From Planctobacterium marinum (GTDB taxonomy: Bacteria > Pseudomonadota > Gammaproteobacteria > Enterobacterales > Alteromonadaceae): a stretch of 64,000 nt of DNA. The stretch spans positions 1,612,001 through 1,676,000 of the forward strand of contig NZ_AP027272.1 of NCBI RefSeq assembly GCF_036322805.1, in the 5' to 3' direction. Position 1 is the first letter of the stretch; every line of letters begins with the position of its first letter. Both the position numbers and the translations under genes were made by a program. The notes beneath the pieces were generated by a model, which worked only from the letters and a program-made list of their open reading frames with translations, made no database searches and was not told the DNA's origin. This document shows positions 56,412 to 64,000 of this stretch, piece after piece.

Positions 56412-57530
56412 CTACGCATTGGCAGAAATCGCAGTTAAGTTATCGCTTTTGGAAGGGGGATAGTATTGGTCTCGGCCATTTGATTTAGCTTGATATAGGT
56501 ATTTATCAGCCATCGCTATTGCGGTATTGATATCGGTATTTTTTTTGTTGATTTCACTGATCCCCATGCTGATAGTGATATCAAACAGATTGCCATTGTG
56601 TTCAATGCTGGTAGCTTTTATTTTGTCTCTGACCTTGTCTGCTACAATTTGCGCCTGCAAAGCTGAGGTTTGCGGCAAGATAAACAAAAATTCCTCACCT
56701 CCCCAACGAGACACAATATCTTGTTTGCGCAGTGTTTCTTGAAACAACTTTGCCAATAACACAAGGGCTTTGTCTCCGGCATCGTGACCGAATTGATCGT
56801 TAACTTTTTTAAAATGGTCCACGTCGCAAAGAATGATGGCCAATGCAGTATCGTTGCGCTCAACCCGACTTAATTCGTAATTAAGTCGATCCATCGCATC
56901 GCGTCGATTGGAAATTTGAGTCAAGGGATCTAGTTTCGCCATTTGTTCAAATTTGTTACTGATTTCTTGCATAAAATCAAAAGATTGCTGGCGAGAATAT
57001 TCATAAAAGCCAGACAAGAATGTAATAGTCAAAAATGAATAAATGAGACGAGATTTGAATTCATATGTGTAGCTAGTCGCCAATAATTGATTGTCGGGAT
57101 AGAACATCAAAATACTGATAGTAACAACGAAGATTGATATGGAAATCAGCCCGCGTTTTAGTCCACCAAAGAACAAAGCTACGGGAGACACCATAAAAAT
57201 CCACAGTGGCCCTGTATTATCTTTTCCGCCGGAATAGATCAGATATACCATGAGCGCAAAAAGGCTGTATAAAATGATATTTGAAGCCAGCTGAAAGTTG
57301 CCGGTCAATTTTTGGTAGTAGTGGGCAAGGTAATAAACAGAGCTTGCGAAAATGAGCACTGACGCCAACAAGAGCTGCTCATTTACAAAGGCCGATACTG
57401 ACATAATGGCAGTAATACTTAGTCCTACCAGACCGAACAGATTTACCATAAAAATTTTGCGGTTAGATTCGGAATCGTAATCAGACCGCATTCCGGTATG
57501 CAAATATTGAGACAACAACCGCTTAATCAT
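56412..57530 (-). CDS. membrane diguanylate cyclase (GGDEF domain)
   Basis: A 372-residue protein with about six membrane helices in the first 190 residues and a C-terminal GGDEF domain. The active site is WGGEEF (GGEEF form, active in known cyclases), preceded by KLDPLTQISNRRD and DHFKKVNDQFGHDAGDKAL. It makes the second messenger cyclic di-GMP. No inhibitory RxxD five residues before GGEEF is seen (RKQDIVSRWGGEEF has KQDI instead). The gene is monocistronic. Confidence 0.92.
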   Translation of the reverse strand: MIKRLLSQYLHTGMRSDYDSESNRKIFMVNLFGLVGLSITAIMSVSAFVNEQLLLASVLIFASSVYYLAHYYQKLTGNFQLASNIILYSLFALMVYLIYSGGKDNTGPLWIFMVSPVALFFGGLKRGLISISIFVVTISILMFYPDNQLLATSYTYEFKSRLIYSFLTITFLSGFYEYSRQQSFDFMQEISNKFEQMAKLDPLTQISNRRDAMDRLNYELSRVERNDTALAIILCDVDHFKKVNDQFGHDAGDKALVLLAKLFQETLRKQDIVSRWGGEEFLFILPQTSALQAQIVADKVRDKIKATSIEHNGNLFDITISMGISEINKKNTDINTAIAMADKYLYQAKSNGRDQYYPPSKSDNLTAISANA

Positions 57531-57594
57531 TATTTTGTTCGACGCTTTACCATCAGGCTTTGATACATTTTATAAAGTATAGTTATTATTTACT

Positions 57595-58191
57595 TTAGTG
57601 TCCTTCGCTAACCGGCAAGTTTCTCGCGATATGTTGATTAATTTCTTGCGCAAGTTGTTCAATCAACACGGCCTTAGTTTTTAACGCGGCAGCGTATCCA
57701 TCTTCAGTTAATGCTCTCTGATAACTAAAATCCGATTTTGTTTGTGGTTTTCCATCCATGGAAAATAACCAGTCACCCGCCATCACAACTTCACCTGCTG
57801 TAGTGGGGTAGAAATGAGAAAGGTTGACGTGTAAACGGACACTGCTTTCCTGTCTGACACTTTGATTGCCCGGTGTGACATACCAGCCTTTAGCTGACAG
57901 GTTGATGCTTTTTCTCATTTGATTGTGAATTGCTTTAGCGGGTAGTTGAGCCCAAAGGTGCAATTGCGAATATTGCAGCTCACCATCATCAACCTGAATG
58001 ATCATTTTATTTTGCTTTAGATAATCCGGTACGGTAAGACTCAGAATGACGGCAGTACTGTGCTGCAGATCTTCAAAACCAGGTTGAGATTCAATTGCAG
58101 TTGTACTGAATTGATAATGCCTGAAGCTACCGGGATTGGTGGAGCATGCCATCAGCCAGGTTACTAAAAATACCGCAATCACTTTTTTCAT
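57595..58191 (-). CDS. pqiC: PqiC-family lipoprotein
   Basis: A 198-residue lipoprotein with lipobox LMAC (Cys at residue 16). The ABC-transport-auxiliary fold of PqiC/YmbA shows in FSTTAIESQ, VILSLTVPDYLKQNKMII, LQYSQLHLWAQLPAKAIHNQ and an SVRLHVNLSHFYPT strand. In E. coli it sits at the outer membrane end of the PqiAB lipid-transport bridge. It is separated by 5 bp from pqiB and belongs to one pqiABC operon. Confidence 0.85.
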   Translation of the reverse strand: MKKVIAVFLVTWLMACSTNPGSFRHYQFSTTAIESQPGFEDLQHSTAVILSLTVPDYLKQNKMIIQVDDGELQYSQLHLWAQLPAKAIHNQMRKSINLSAKGWYVTPGNQSVRQESSVRLHVNLSHFYPTTAGEVVMAGDWLFSMDGKPQTKSDFSYQRALTEDGYAAALKTKAVLIEQLAQEINQHIARNLPVSEGH

Positions 58192-58196
58192 AACAG

Positions 58197-59855
58197 TTAG
58201 TTCCTTTTTACTTTGGGAATGACATCTGGTTGTGGTTGCTCTAATGGGATCACAAGGCTACTTGGCGTCTCATTCACTCTCTGTAATATGGGTTTCAATT
58301 CCAGCATGGTGGCTTGTATATCCAATAATACTTCATTGATGGAACCGTTTGTTGCAGATTGGCTCCCGTAGGTGTTGGCTAATAATTCGAAAGCACGTAA
58401 TGAACGATTCAATTGCTTGATCAGATTTTGCTGTTCGGCTTCGGATAATAGCTTATTAATGCCTTCTGCAGACTGTTTAAATTCAGCAGCTGTTGCAGCT
58501 AACTCTTCGATGGAAACGTTGAGATTGGCGCCTAACTGTGAGAAGGGCAGTTCATTAATTTTTTTCAGGATAGAGGATACCTTCTGAGTGAGTTGGGCAA
58601 ACTCGTTCGAGATAGTGGGGATGGTAGGGTGGCCCAAATTTTGTTGTAATTTTGCTGGTTCAAGGTCTTTGTAATTTTGCAGATCGACATACTGACCACC
58701 GGTGATCAAGTTGCCAGTTTCCAATGTGGCGCGCAAACCATTTTTCACCCACAGCGCCACCTGGTCATTCACTCGTTTAACCCCTTCTTCAGTGTCATTG
58801 GATGCCACCATTCCGGGATAAATGGCGATGACAATGGGAATTTTGTAACCTTCCTCAAGCAAGCTGAATGTTTGATTCTGTAGAGGGTTAATGGTTTCCA
58901 CCTCTCCGATGGGGATACCTCGATACTCTACTGGAGCACCGGGTTTTAAACCGCGCACGGAGTCTTCAATTAACAGAGTAAATTTGGCTTTGTATTTAAA
59001 TCGACGCGCGTTTGCCTCTGCCTGACTGGCATGGATATCGAAATAGGCGCGCTCTTGGATGATTTCACCTCGAGGTAAGCCTTGTGGAATACCAAAAGTC
59101 ACCCCGTTGGTTAATAATGTTTCCACAGAGCCTGTGTGTACCATCAATCCCTCGGCACCCAATTCCAAACGAACCCCACTGGCATCCCAAAAACGGGTGT
59201 TAGTAGTTATAAGTTCATGGTAGGGGGCTTCAATAAAAGCATTGTAATAAACGATGCGCTCTTCCAGGTTGAAATAAATATCTTCTAATTTTCCCACTCG
59301 AATGCCTTTGTAAATTATGGGATCCCCTTTTTTATAGGCAAACTCATCATCACTGTTTAACGTGACATGCAAGCCCGGTGTCCCTGCTGGTGTTAGGGGG
59401 GGAGTTTCCAATCCTTCAAAACTGTAGCGCACTTCGCCAGACATACCGGGGGCGAGTTCTATGAAAGGGCCTGATAAAATAGTGCTCAGCCCGGAGACCC
59501 CAGACAAAGATATACGCGGCGTGACAATCCAAAGGTTACTGTCCGCCCTTAACAGGTGTTCTTCATCTTTGTTAACTCTTGCGGTGACTCTTACTCCGGG
59601 GCCATTTTTACGTAGCTGTATGGCAGTTACCGTACCCACGTCAACATGCCGGGTTTTAATTTTTGTTTTACCCGGTTCCAGACCTTCAGCGGAACTAAAG
59701 TAAATGGTGATTTCCTGACCTTGATTACTGATTTGGTAATAGATCAGCCAGGCACCAATGAAGATGGCGACAATCGGCAATAGCCACAATTTGGAAATGC
59801 TGTTTAATTCTTCGGGAGTAGCGTGATGCTGCTCATGCTGGGTTTCCTGGGTCAT
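58197..59855 (-). CDS. pqiB: MCE-domain intermembrane transport protein PqiB
   Basis: A 552-residue protein with an N-terminal helix (LWLLPIVAIFIGAWLIYYQI) and MCE domains in tandem (first at about 46-145, beginning TIYFSSAEGLEPGKTKIKTR; others with GDPIIYKGIRVGKLEDIYF and GAPVEYRGIPIGEVETI). A long C-terminal coiled region follows. PqiB of E. coli forms a tube that carries lipids between inner and outer membrane. It overlaps no neighbours but lies 3 bp from pqiA. Length and order match pqiABC. Confidence 0.92.
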   Translation of the reverse strand: MTQETQHEQHHATPEELNSISKLWLLPIVAIFIGAWLIYYQISNQGQEITIYFSSAEGLEPGKTKIKTRHVDVGTVTAIQLRKNGPGVRVTARVNKDEEHLLRADSNLWIVTPRISLSGVSGLSTILSGPFIELAPGMSGEVRYSFEGLETPPLTPAGTPGLHVTLNSDDEFAYKKGDPIIYKGIRVGKLEDIYFNLEERIVYYNAFIEAPYHELITTNTRFWDASGVRLELGAEGLMVHTGSVETLLTNGVTFGIPQGLPRGEIIQERAYFDIHASQAEANARRFKYKAKFTLLIEDSVRGLKPGAPVEYRGIPIGEVETINPLQNQTFSLLEEGYKIPIVIAIYPGMVASNDTEEGVKRVNDQVALWVKNGLRATLETGNLITGGQYVDLQNYKDLEPAKLQQNLGHPTIPTISNEFAQLTQKVSSILKKINELPFSQLGANLNVSIEELAATAAEFKQSAEGINKLLSEAEQQNLIKQLNRSLRAFELLANTYGSQSATNGSINEVLLDIQATMLELKPILQRVNETPSSLVIPLEQPQPDVIPKVKRN

Positions 59856-59858
59856 GGC

Positions 59859-60971
59859 TTATTTGTGTTTCCATAATAGCGTTGAATCAAAACTGTGGGC
59901 AGCAAACATGGTAAGTACAACAACCGCGGTAAAAGACAGAGCGGCCGGGCCGGGGTAAATTGTCATGGTGCCGCCCAATTGCACCAGACTTACTAAAATA
60001 GCAACCACAAACACATCTACCATGGACCATTTGCCAATAAGCTCTGTGAGTCTATACCAGCTCATCATTTTTCTGGGGTGCTTCACTTTACCCGTTTGCA
60101 CTCTCACGTTCAGCCAGCACAGTATCATAAGCTTTGCCACTGGCACTACGACACTGGCTACCAGAATTATTAACGCTATGGGGTAGGAGCCTGATTCCCA
60201 CAGTAATATAACGCCACCTAAGATGGTAGATAGTTCAGATTGACCTAATACATTAGTTTGCATAATGGGCCAAACATTGGCAGGAATATAGAGTAGGGCT
60301 GCGGTAATTAACAATGCCCAGGTCTTTTGTACACTTGTGGGATGGCTATGAAAATGTGCCGGAAGCCGGGCACCAGTAGCTGCGCGTAGTTGATGCTCGT
60401 CTAAATAAATAAAGGTCAATGTACTGAAGAGCACAAAGCCACAAAAAGTAAAAAACGCAGGGCCAAAGGCAATATCCGCCAGAGTGACTATTTTCACCAA
60501 GCTGACTAATACACTGATCAGAAAAATTTCTGCCATGCACCAAGGTTGTAGCTGAAAAATGAAGTGGGTTAAGCGTTTATTGACCTTGTTTTGTTGTTTT
60601 TGACTCACTCGCCAGGTGAGTAAGAATATTGAACACAATACCAACGCCGGAAGAAACAAAATAAAAAAGGATTCAATAATAGCTAAGGTTAGATAATTGT
60701 TCTCAACCAATACCAGGAGTCCTGAGGGAATAGTGATTGATTGTGTTTTGCCAGCGGCACTGAAGGAGATAAATTCAAACGGTAAACTTAAGAACAAAAA
60801 TACGATTGCGGTGAGAGAGAAAATTGCAGTCCTTTGATGAGCCTTGGCGCGTACTACAGTTAATAAGTTTCCGCATCTGGGACAAAATGCTTTATGTGGC
60901 TTTTGAGTGCCCGGCAGCGTCACTTTTGCGGCACATTCGTGACAATGTGTCGTTTTCTCCTTGTCTTGCAT
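59859..60971 (-). CDS. pqiA: PqiA-family membrane protein
   Basis: A 370-residue protein beginning MQDKEKTTHCHECAAKV; an in-frame TTG at 61001 is less likely. It carries a zinc-ribbon of two CxxC pairs (CHEC, CPRC), then four helices, and a second copy of the membrane module (VQKTWALLITAALLYIPANV). The second module lacks the CxxC pairs that other PqiA/YebS proteins have at both starts. It is the inner-membrane partner of PqiB in lipid transport. It is the first gene of the operon. Confidence 0.88.
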   Translation of the reverse strand: MQDKEKTTHCHECAAKVTLPGTQKPHKAFCPRCGNLLTVVRAKAHQRTAIFSLTAIVFLFLSLPFEFISFSAAGKTQSITIPSGLLVLVENNYLTLAIIESFFILFLPALVLCSIFLLTWRVSQKQQNKVNKRLTHFIFQLQPWCMAEIFLISVLVSLVKIVTLADIAFGPAFFTFCGFVLFSTLTFIYLDEHQLRAATGARLPAHFHSHPTSVQKTWALLITAALLYIPANVWPIMQTNVLGQSELSTILGGVILLWESGSYPIALIILVASVVVPVAKLMILCWLNVRVQTGKVKHPRKMMSWYRLTELIGKWSMVDVFVVAILVSLVQLGGTMTIYPGPAALSFTAVVVLTMFAAHSFDSTLLWKHK

Positions 60972-61045
60972 AGCACACCGGCGAGGTTGATTTACACTCA
61001 AGTGTGCAACAAAACAGCCGCAAAGGAAAATAATTGTATCTGTTT

Positions 61046-61072
61046 ACAAAAAAGCCGGGATAAACCCGGCTT
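61046..61072 (-). terminator. terminator of pykA
   Basis: Stem AAGCCGGG / CCCGGCTT (61052-61072) with a run of As on the plus strand (Ts on the minus). It ends the pykA transcript. Confidence 0.88.
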
Positions 61073-61093
61073 ATTAATCGTTATGCTTTTGCT

Positions 61094-62530
61094 TCAGGGC
61101 ACGGTCACAATTTTACAACCATTGGTGGCGCCGACGGTTTCCATTGCATCGCCATAAGTCATGATAAACTGATCGCCAGACTCTACTAGTTCTTTGGCAC
61201 GCAAACAGGCAATGACATCGCTTGCCAATTCGCCCGGTTTACTGAGGCTGGAGTCAAAGAACACCGGTTTAACACCGCGGAATAAAGCCATTTCGTTAAG
61301 CGAGCTGTCGTGACGAGATAGTCCATAAATGGGTAGATAGCTGGTGATGCGCGACATTAGCTTGGCAGTATTACCACTCTCGGTTAGCGCCACAATAGCT
61401 TTTATGGATTTCAGGTGGTTTGCAGCATATACGGCAGATAATGCTGTTGTTTCGCTAATAGTAGTAAACTCTTCTGATACTCGATGCTTGGAGATCTTTA
61501 CACTCGGATGAGTTTCAGCGCCTTCACACACACGTGCCATTGCTTTTACCGTTTCTACAGGATATTCGCCTGCTGCTGTTTCTGCTGAAAGCATAACTGC
61601 ATCTGTGCCATCTAATACGGCATTGGCAACGTCCATAACTTCGGCCCGCGTTGGCATCGGGCTGGTGATCATCGATTCCATCATCTGGGTGGCAGTAATA
61701 ACTACCTTATTTAACTGACGAGAGCGAGAGATAAGTTTCTTTTGCACACCGACTAGCTCAGCATCACCTATCTCTACTCCTAAATCACCACGAGCAACCA
61801 TAACGGCATCGCTGGCAGCAATAATGTCATCCATCGCTTCATCTGAGGCAACAGTTTCAGCTCTTTCTACTTTGGAACATATTTTAGCGTTACAACCCGC
61901 AGCGACTGCGAGTTCACGTGCATAGTTGAGGTCTGCACCTGTGCGAGGAAAGGAAACGGCCAGATAATCCACTTTCATCTTGGCGGCCGTCTTAATGTCT
62001 TCCTTGTCTTTTTCGGTTAATGCGTCGGCTGATAATCCGCCACCTTGACGATTAATGCCTTTGTTGTTGGAAAGCTTGCCACCTACCGTGACTTTGGTAT
62101 GGACTTTCGCACCTTCTACGGAGGTTACTTGCAACTGAATGCGTCCATCGTCTAATAACAGGACATCGCCCGGACCTACGTCATTGGGTAATTGTTTATA
62201 ATCGATACCGACGCTTTCTTTTGTACCTGCGTCACGCTCCAGCTCGGCATCCAAAATAAAATCGTCGCCAATCGCGAGTGTTACCGCCCCCTCTTTGAAT
62301 TTGGCGACACGGATCTTGGGCCCCTGTAAATCACCCAAAATAGCAACGTATTTACCCAGTTTTTTCGCTGCGTTTCTTACTTTTTGAGCGCGATTAATGT
62401 GATCTTCCGCAGTACCGTGGGAAAAGTTCATTCTGACAACATTGGCGCCAGCCGCGATTACAGCTTCGATGCGCTCATCAGTGTCGGTCGCTGGTCCGAG
62501 TGTAGCGACAATTTTGGTGCGTCTTAACAT
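61094..62530 (-). CDS. pykA: pyruvate kinase II
   Basis: A 478-residue pyruvate kinase of the PykA group: [15 protein letters not shown] start, [34 protein letters not shown] and the signature [20 protein letters not shown] with [17 protein letters not shown]. It makes pyruvate and ATP from phosphoenolpyruvate. The order pykA-hexR-zwf is as in E. coli (there named yebK for hexR). A perfect HexR box lies 72 bp upstream of the start, so HexR control is expected. Confidence 0.95.
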   Translation of the reverse strand: MLRRTKIVATLGPATDTDERIEAVIAAGANVVRMNFSHGTAEDHINRAQKVRNAAKKLGKYVAILGDLQGPKIRVAKFKEGAVTLAIGDDFILDAELERDAGTKESVGIDYKQLPNDVGPGDVLLLDDGRIQLQVTSVEGAKVHTKVTVGGKLSNNKGINRQGGGLSADALTEKDKEDIKTAAKMKVDYLAVSFPRTGADLNYARELAVAAGCNAKICSKVERAETVASDEAMDDIIAASDAVMVARGDLGVEIGDAELVGVQKKLISRSRQLNKVVITATQMMESMITSPMPTRAEVMDVANAVLDGTDAVMLSAETAAGEYPVETVKAMARVCEGAETHPSVKISKHRVSEEFTTISETTALSAVYAANHLKSIKAIVALTESGNTAKLMSRITSYLPIYGLSRHDSSLNEMALFRGVKPVFFDSSLSKPGELASDVIACLRAKELVESGDQFIMTYGDAMETVGATNGCKIVTVP

Positions 62531-62601
62531 GATTTTCTGCTCATTTAGGTGGTTATCAGCACTATCTCAACGGCCAATCAGGCAGGTGCTGCTTTTTAAT
62601 T

Positions 62602-62616
62602 TGTAATTTTATTACA
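62602..62616. promoter_or_regulatory. HexR operator upstream of pykA
   Basis: TGTAATTTTATTACA is a perfect match to the HexR pseudo-palindrome TGTAATwwwATTACA. Confidence 0.85.
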
Positions 62617-62642
62617 AAATACTAGTCTAAAATGAAGCATTT

Positions 62643-62699
62643 GTGAAACTCATCTGAAATAAACCTTAAATTTTGGCTATCTCATCGGATGAGTTTCAC
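62643..62699. other. perfect 12-bp inverted repeat between hexR and pykA
   Basis: GTGAAACTCATC (62643-62654) and GATGAGTTTCAC (62688-62699) are exact complements across 33 bp. No T-run follows either arm. It sits 11 bp beyond the hexR stop and ahead of the pykA leader, so it may end or shield the hexR transcript, or act as an operator. Confidence 0.6.
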
Positions 62700-62709
62700 T
62701 AAATAGGGG

Positions 62710-63555
62710 TCAGCGTTTGTCGAAACGAGAGTCGCGCAAGGAGTCTTTTACTCGTTTCAGGTTTTCTCTGAATTTCGAACCGCGGCGCAGCGTAAAGCCA
62801 GTGGCTAGTATATCAATTAAAGTAAGCTGAGCAATACGTGACGCCATTGGCATGTACATGTCGGTGTCCTCTGGCACTTCGAGTGATAAAACTAAACTAC
62901 ACTCATTAGCTAAGGGACTGTTAAGGGCTGTGATACCAACTACCGTAGCGTCATTTGCTTTAGCCAGCTGTGCCAATTCCACCAGACTTTTAGTGCGTCC
63001 GGTGTGGGAGATAAGCACGACGACATCGCCTTCACTGCAGTTCATGCAGCTCATACGTTGCATCAGGATATCTTCGAAATAAGTAACCGGAACATTGAAC
63101 CGGAAAAATTTATTCAGAGCATCATGGGCGACCGAAGCGGAGGCTCCCATGCCAAAAAATGAAATCTTCTTAGCCTGAGTCAGTAAGTCAACAACGCGAT
63201 TTACCGCAAGAACGTCCACCGATTGACGTGCTACTTCCAATGCTGCCATAGTAGACTCGAATATCTTTTTAGTACATTCCTCTGGCGTGTCATGTTCCTC
63301 AACGTGGCGATTTACATAGGGCGTACCGTTGGCGAGGCTTTGCGCAAGATGCAGTTTAAAGTCTGGGTATCCTTTGGTATCCAGGCGTCGACAGAACCGA
63401 TTTACCGTGGGCTCGCTGACATCTGACATCTTGGCTAACGTGGCTATGCTGGAGTGTATAGCAGTCTGCGGGTTGGCCAGAATGATCTCCGCTACCTTTC
63501 GCTCAGATTTGCTGAATGCACCTTTTTGCTGTGCAATCTTTTCTAGAATATTCAT
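62710..63555 (-). CDS. hexR: HexR regulator of central carbon metabolism (RpiR family)
   Basis: A 281-residue RpiR-type regulator. The N-terminal HTH has KGAFSKSERKVAEIIL and KMSDVSEPTVNRFCRRL. The C-terminal SIS domain binds a sugar phosphate (FFGMGASASVAHDALNKFF, then ISHTGRTKSLVELAQ). HexR responds to 2-keto-3-deoxy-6-phosphogluconate and controls glycolytic and Entner-Doudoroff genes. Autoregulation is likely, since sites resembling the HexR box lie between it and zwf. It is divergent from zwf, as in E. coli. Confidence 0.93.
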   Translation of the reverse strand: MNILEKIAQQKGAFSKSERKVAEIILANPQTAIHSSIATLAKMSDVSEPTVNRFCRRLDTKGYPDFKLHLAQSLANGTPYVNRHVEEHDTPEECTKKIFESTMAALEVARQSVDVLAVNRVVDLLTQAKKISFFGMGASASVAHDALNKFFRFNVPVTYFEDILMQRMSCMNCSEGDVVVLISHTGRTKSLVELAQLAKANDATVVGITALNSPLANECSLVLSLEVPEDTDMYMPMASRIAQLTLIDILATGFTLRRGSKFRENLKRVKDSLRDSRFDKR

Positions 63556-63605
63556 GCGCTCTCGGAATTATTAATTATACTTGTTGTTTATTGCGTTATT
63601 CGCCC

Positions 63606-63641
63606 TGTAATTATTTGACAGCAAAATGTCACTTAATTACA
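63606..63641. promoter_or_regulatory. two HexR-like half-matched boxes near hexR
   Basis: TGTAATTATTTGACA (63606-63620) and TGTCACTTAATTACA (63627-63641) each match the HexR box at 13 of 15 positions and are 21 bp apart, two helical turns. They are candidates for autoregulation. Confidence 0.45.
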
Positions 63642-63692
63642 GACTAAGGCTGACAGGAAATGAACGCTTCGTCAAAATTATATGCATTTGGT

Positions 63693-63767
63693 TGTAAAAT
63701 TACTACAAATATAGTTTACTGTAGCGATATGGCTAGGGTGAATGTGCATAAATATAGTAAAATTACA
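63693..63767. promoter_or_regulatory. HexR-like boxes upstream of zwf
   Basis: TGTAAAATTACTACA (63693-63707) and TATAGTAAAATTACA (63753-63767) match the HexR box at 13 of 15 positions. They lie 48-122 bp before the zwf start. Confidence 0.55.
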
Positions 63768-63814
63768 GCACATATCTGTACCTAACTAATTTATTAATAT
63801 GAAAGGTTGATTCT

Positions 63815-64000
63815 ATGGGACCTAATAAAGTAATTGAGCCTTGTGATTTTGTATTGTTTGGAACTAAAGGGGACCTGGCTCGACGTAAATTACTTCCTTC
63901 TTTGTACGAGCTGGAAAAAGCAGGGCTGATCCACGAACAAACTCATCTCATTGGTGTAGCGCGTTATGAAATGACGCAAGAAGAATACGTCACACTGGTC
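63815..64000 (+). CDS. zwf: glucose-6-phosphate 1-dehydrogenase, N-terminal part (partial)
   Basis: The first 62 codons from an ATG with AAGG 9 bp upstream. CDFVLFGTKGDLARRKLLPS (about residues 10-29) is the NADP-binding loop of glucose-6-phosphate dehydrogenase (GxxGDLxxRKLxPSL). The gene continues past the window. The product starts the pentose phosphate and Entner-Doudoroff routes. It is divergent from hexR with HexR-like boxes in between. Confidence 0.93.
   Translation, partial: MGPNKVIEPCDFVLFGTKGDLARRKLLPSLYELEKAGLIHEQTHLIGVARYEMTQEEYVTLV

Overview
The window is chromosomal DNA of a marine gammaproteobacterium, most likely order Alteromonadales (Alteromonas/Glaciecola/Aliiglaciecola type; the genus cannot be fixed by reading). 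The support is the zwf-hexR-pykA block with HexR boxes, the folX-yfcH pair, a complete proteobacterial dedicated sortase (Pds) locus with class GN sortase, several large exported proteins with calcium-binding repeats, and gammaproteobacterial-type PqiABC, GalE and SapC proteins.

Layout. 1-6.2 kb: end of a MoxR AAA+ ATPase, then a DUF58/vWA protein and three membrane proteins in overlapping frames, one carrying a long His/Glu-rich stretch. 6.2-6.5 kb: a small GIY-YIG protein whose last codons and terminator arm recur as a 45-bp direct repeat at 12.96 kb. The 6.4 kb between the two copies is an island with three exported-protein genes (1166, 106 and 165 aa), a cluster of short palindromes and an IS3-family element, but no integrase. 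13-17 kb: an aromatic amino acid hydroxylase-flavin reductase operon with a TyrR/PhhR-like box, a solute-binding-like protein and a NadD-like adenylyltransferase.

17.3-22.1 kb: four co-directional envelope genes (COG3014-like lipoprotein, LpoB-like lipoprotein, an uncharacterised exported protein, a CsgG-domain protein). 22.4-31 kb: two giant secreted proteases, a metzincin and a subtilase. Both end in the same six-repeat DxDxDG module, which is 99.3% identical over 910 bp including stop codon and terminator. 31-35 kb: a MerR-controlled hydrolase and a small NmrA/DUF1772/AraC cluster. 35.9-39.4 kb: a third exported giant with a diverged copy of the same module. 39.6-42.9 kb: yfcH-like, folX, an AI-2E family permease and a solute-binding-like protein.

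43-49.8 kb is the Pds sortase locus: histidine kinase with a CBM9-like sensor region, response regulator, an unannotated 46-aa membrane peptide, OmpA-like PdsO, the VIT/vWA sortase substrate and the sortase. A pair of direct repeats lies in the divergent promoter region. 49.8-52.1 kb: a PepSY/response regulator/histidine kinase operon. 52-57.5 kb: glycine-zipper protein, lipoprotein, acyltransferase, galE, sapC-like gene and diguanylate cyclase. 57.6-61 kb: pqiABC. 61-64 kb: pykA, hexR and the start of zwf, with HexR-box matches upstream of pykA and between hexR and zwf.

The regions most likely to hold something undescribed are the 6.5-13 kb island and its attachment-like repeats, the protease C-terminal module undergoing gene conversion, the four-gene envelope operon at 17-22 kb, and the unannotated peptide plus repeat pair in the sortase locus.
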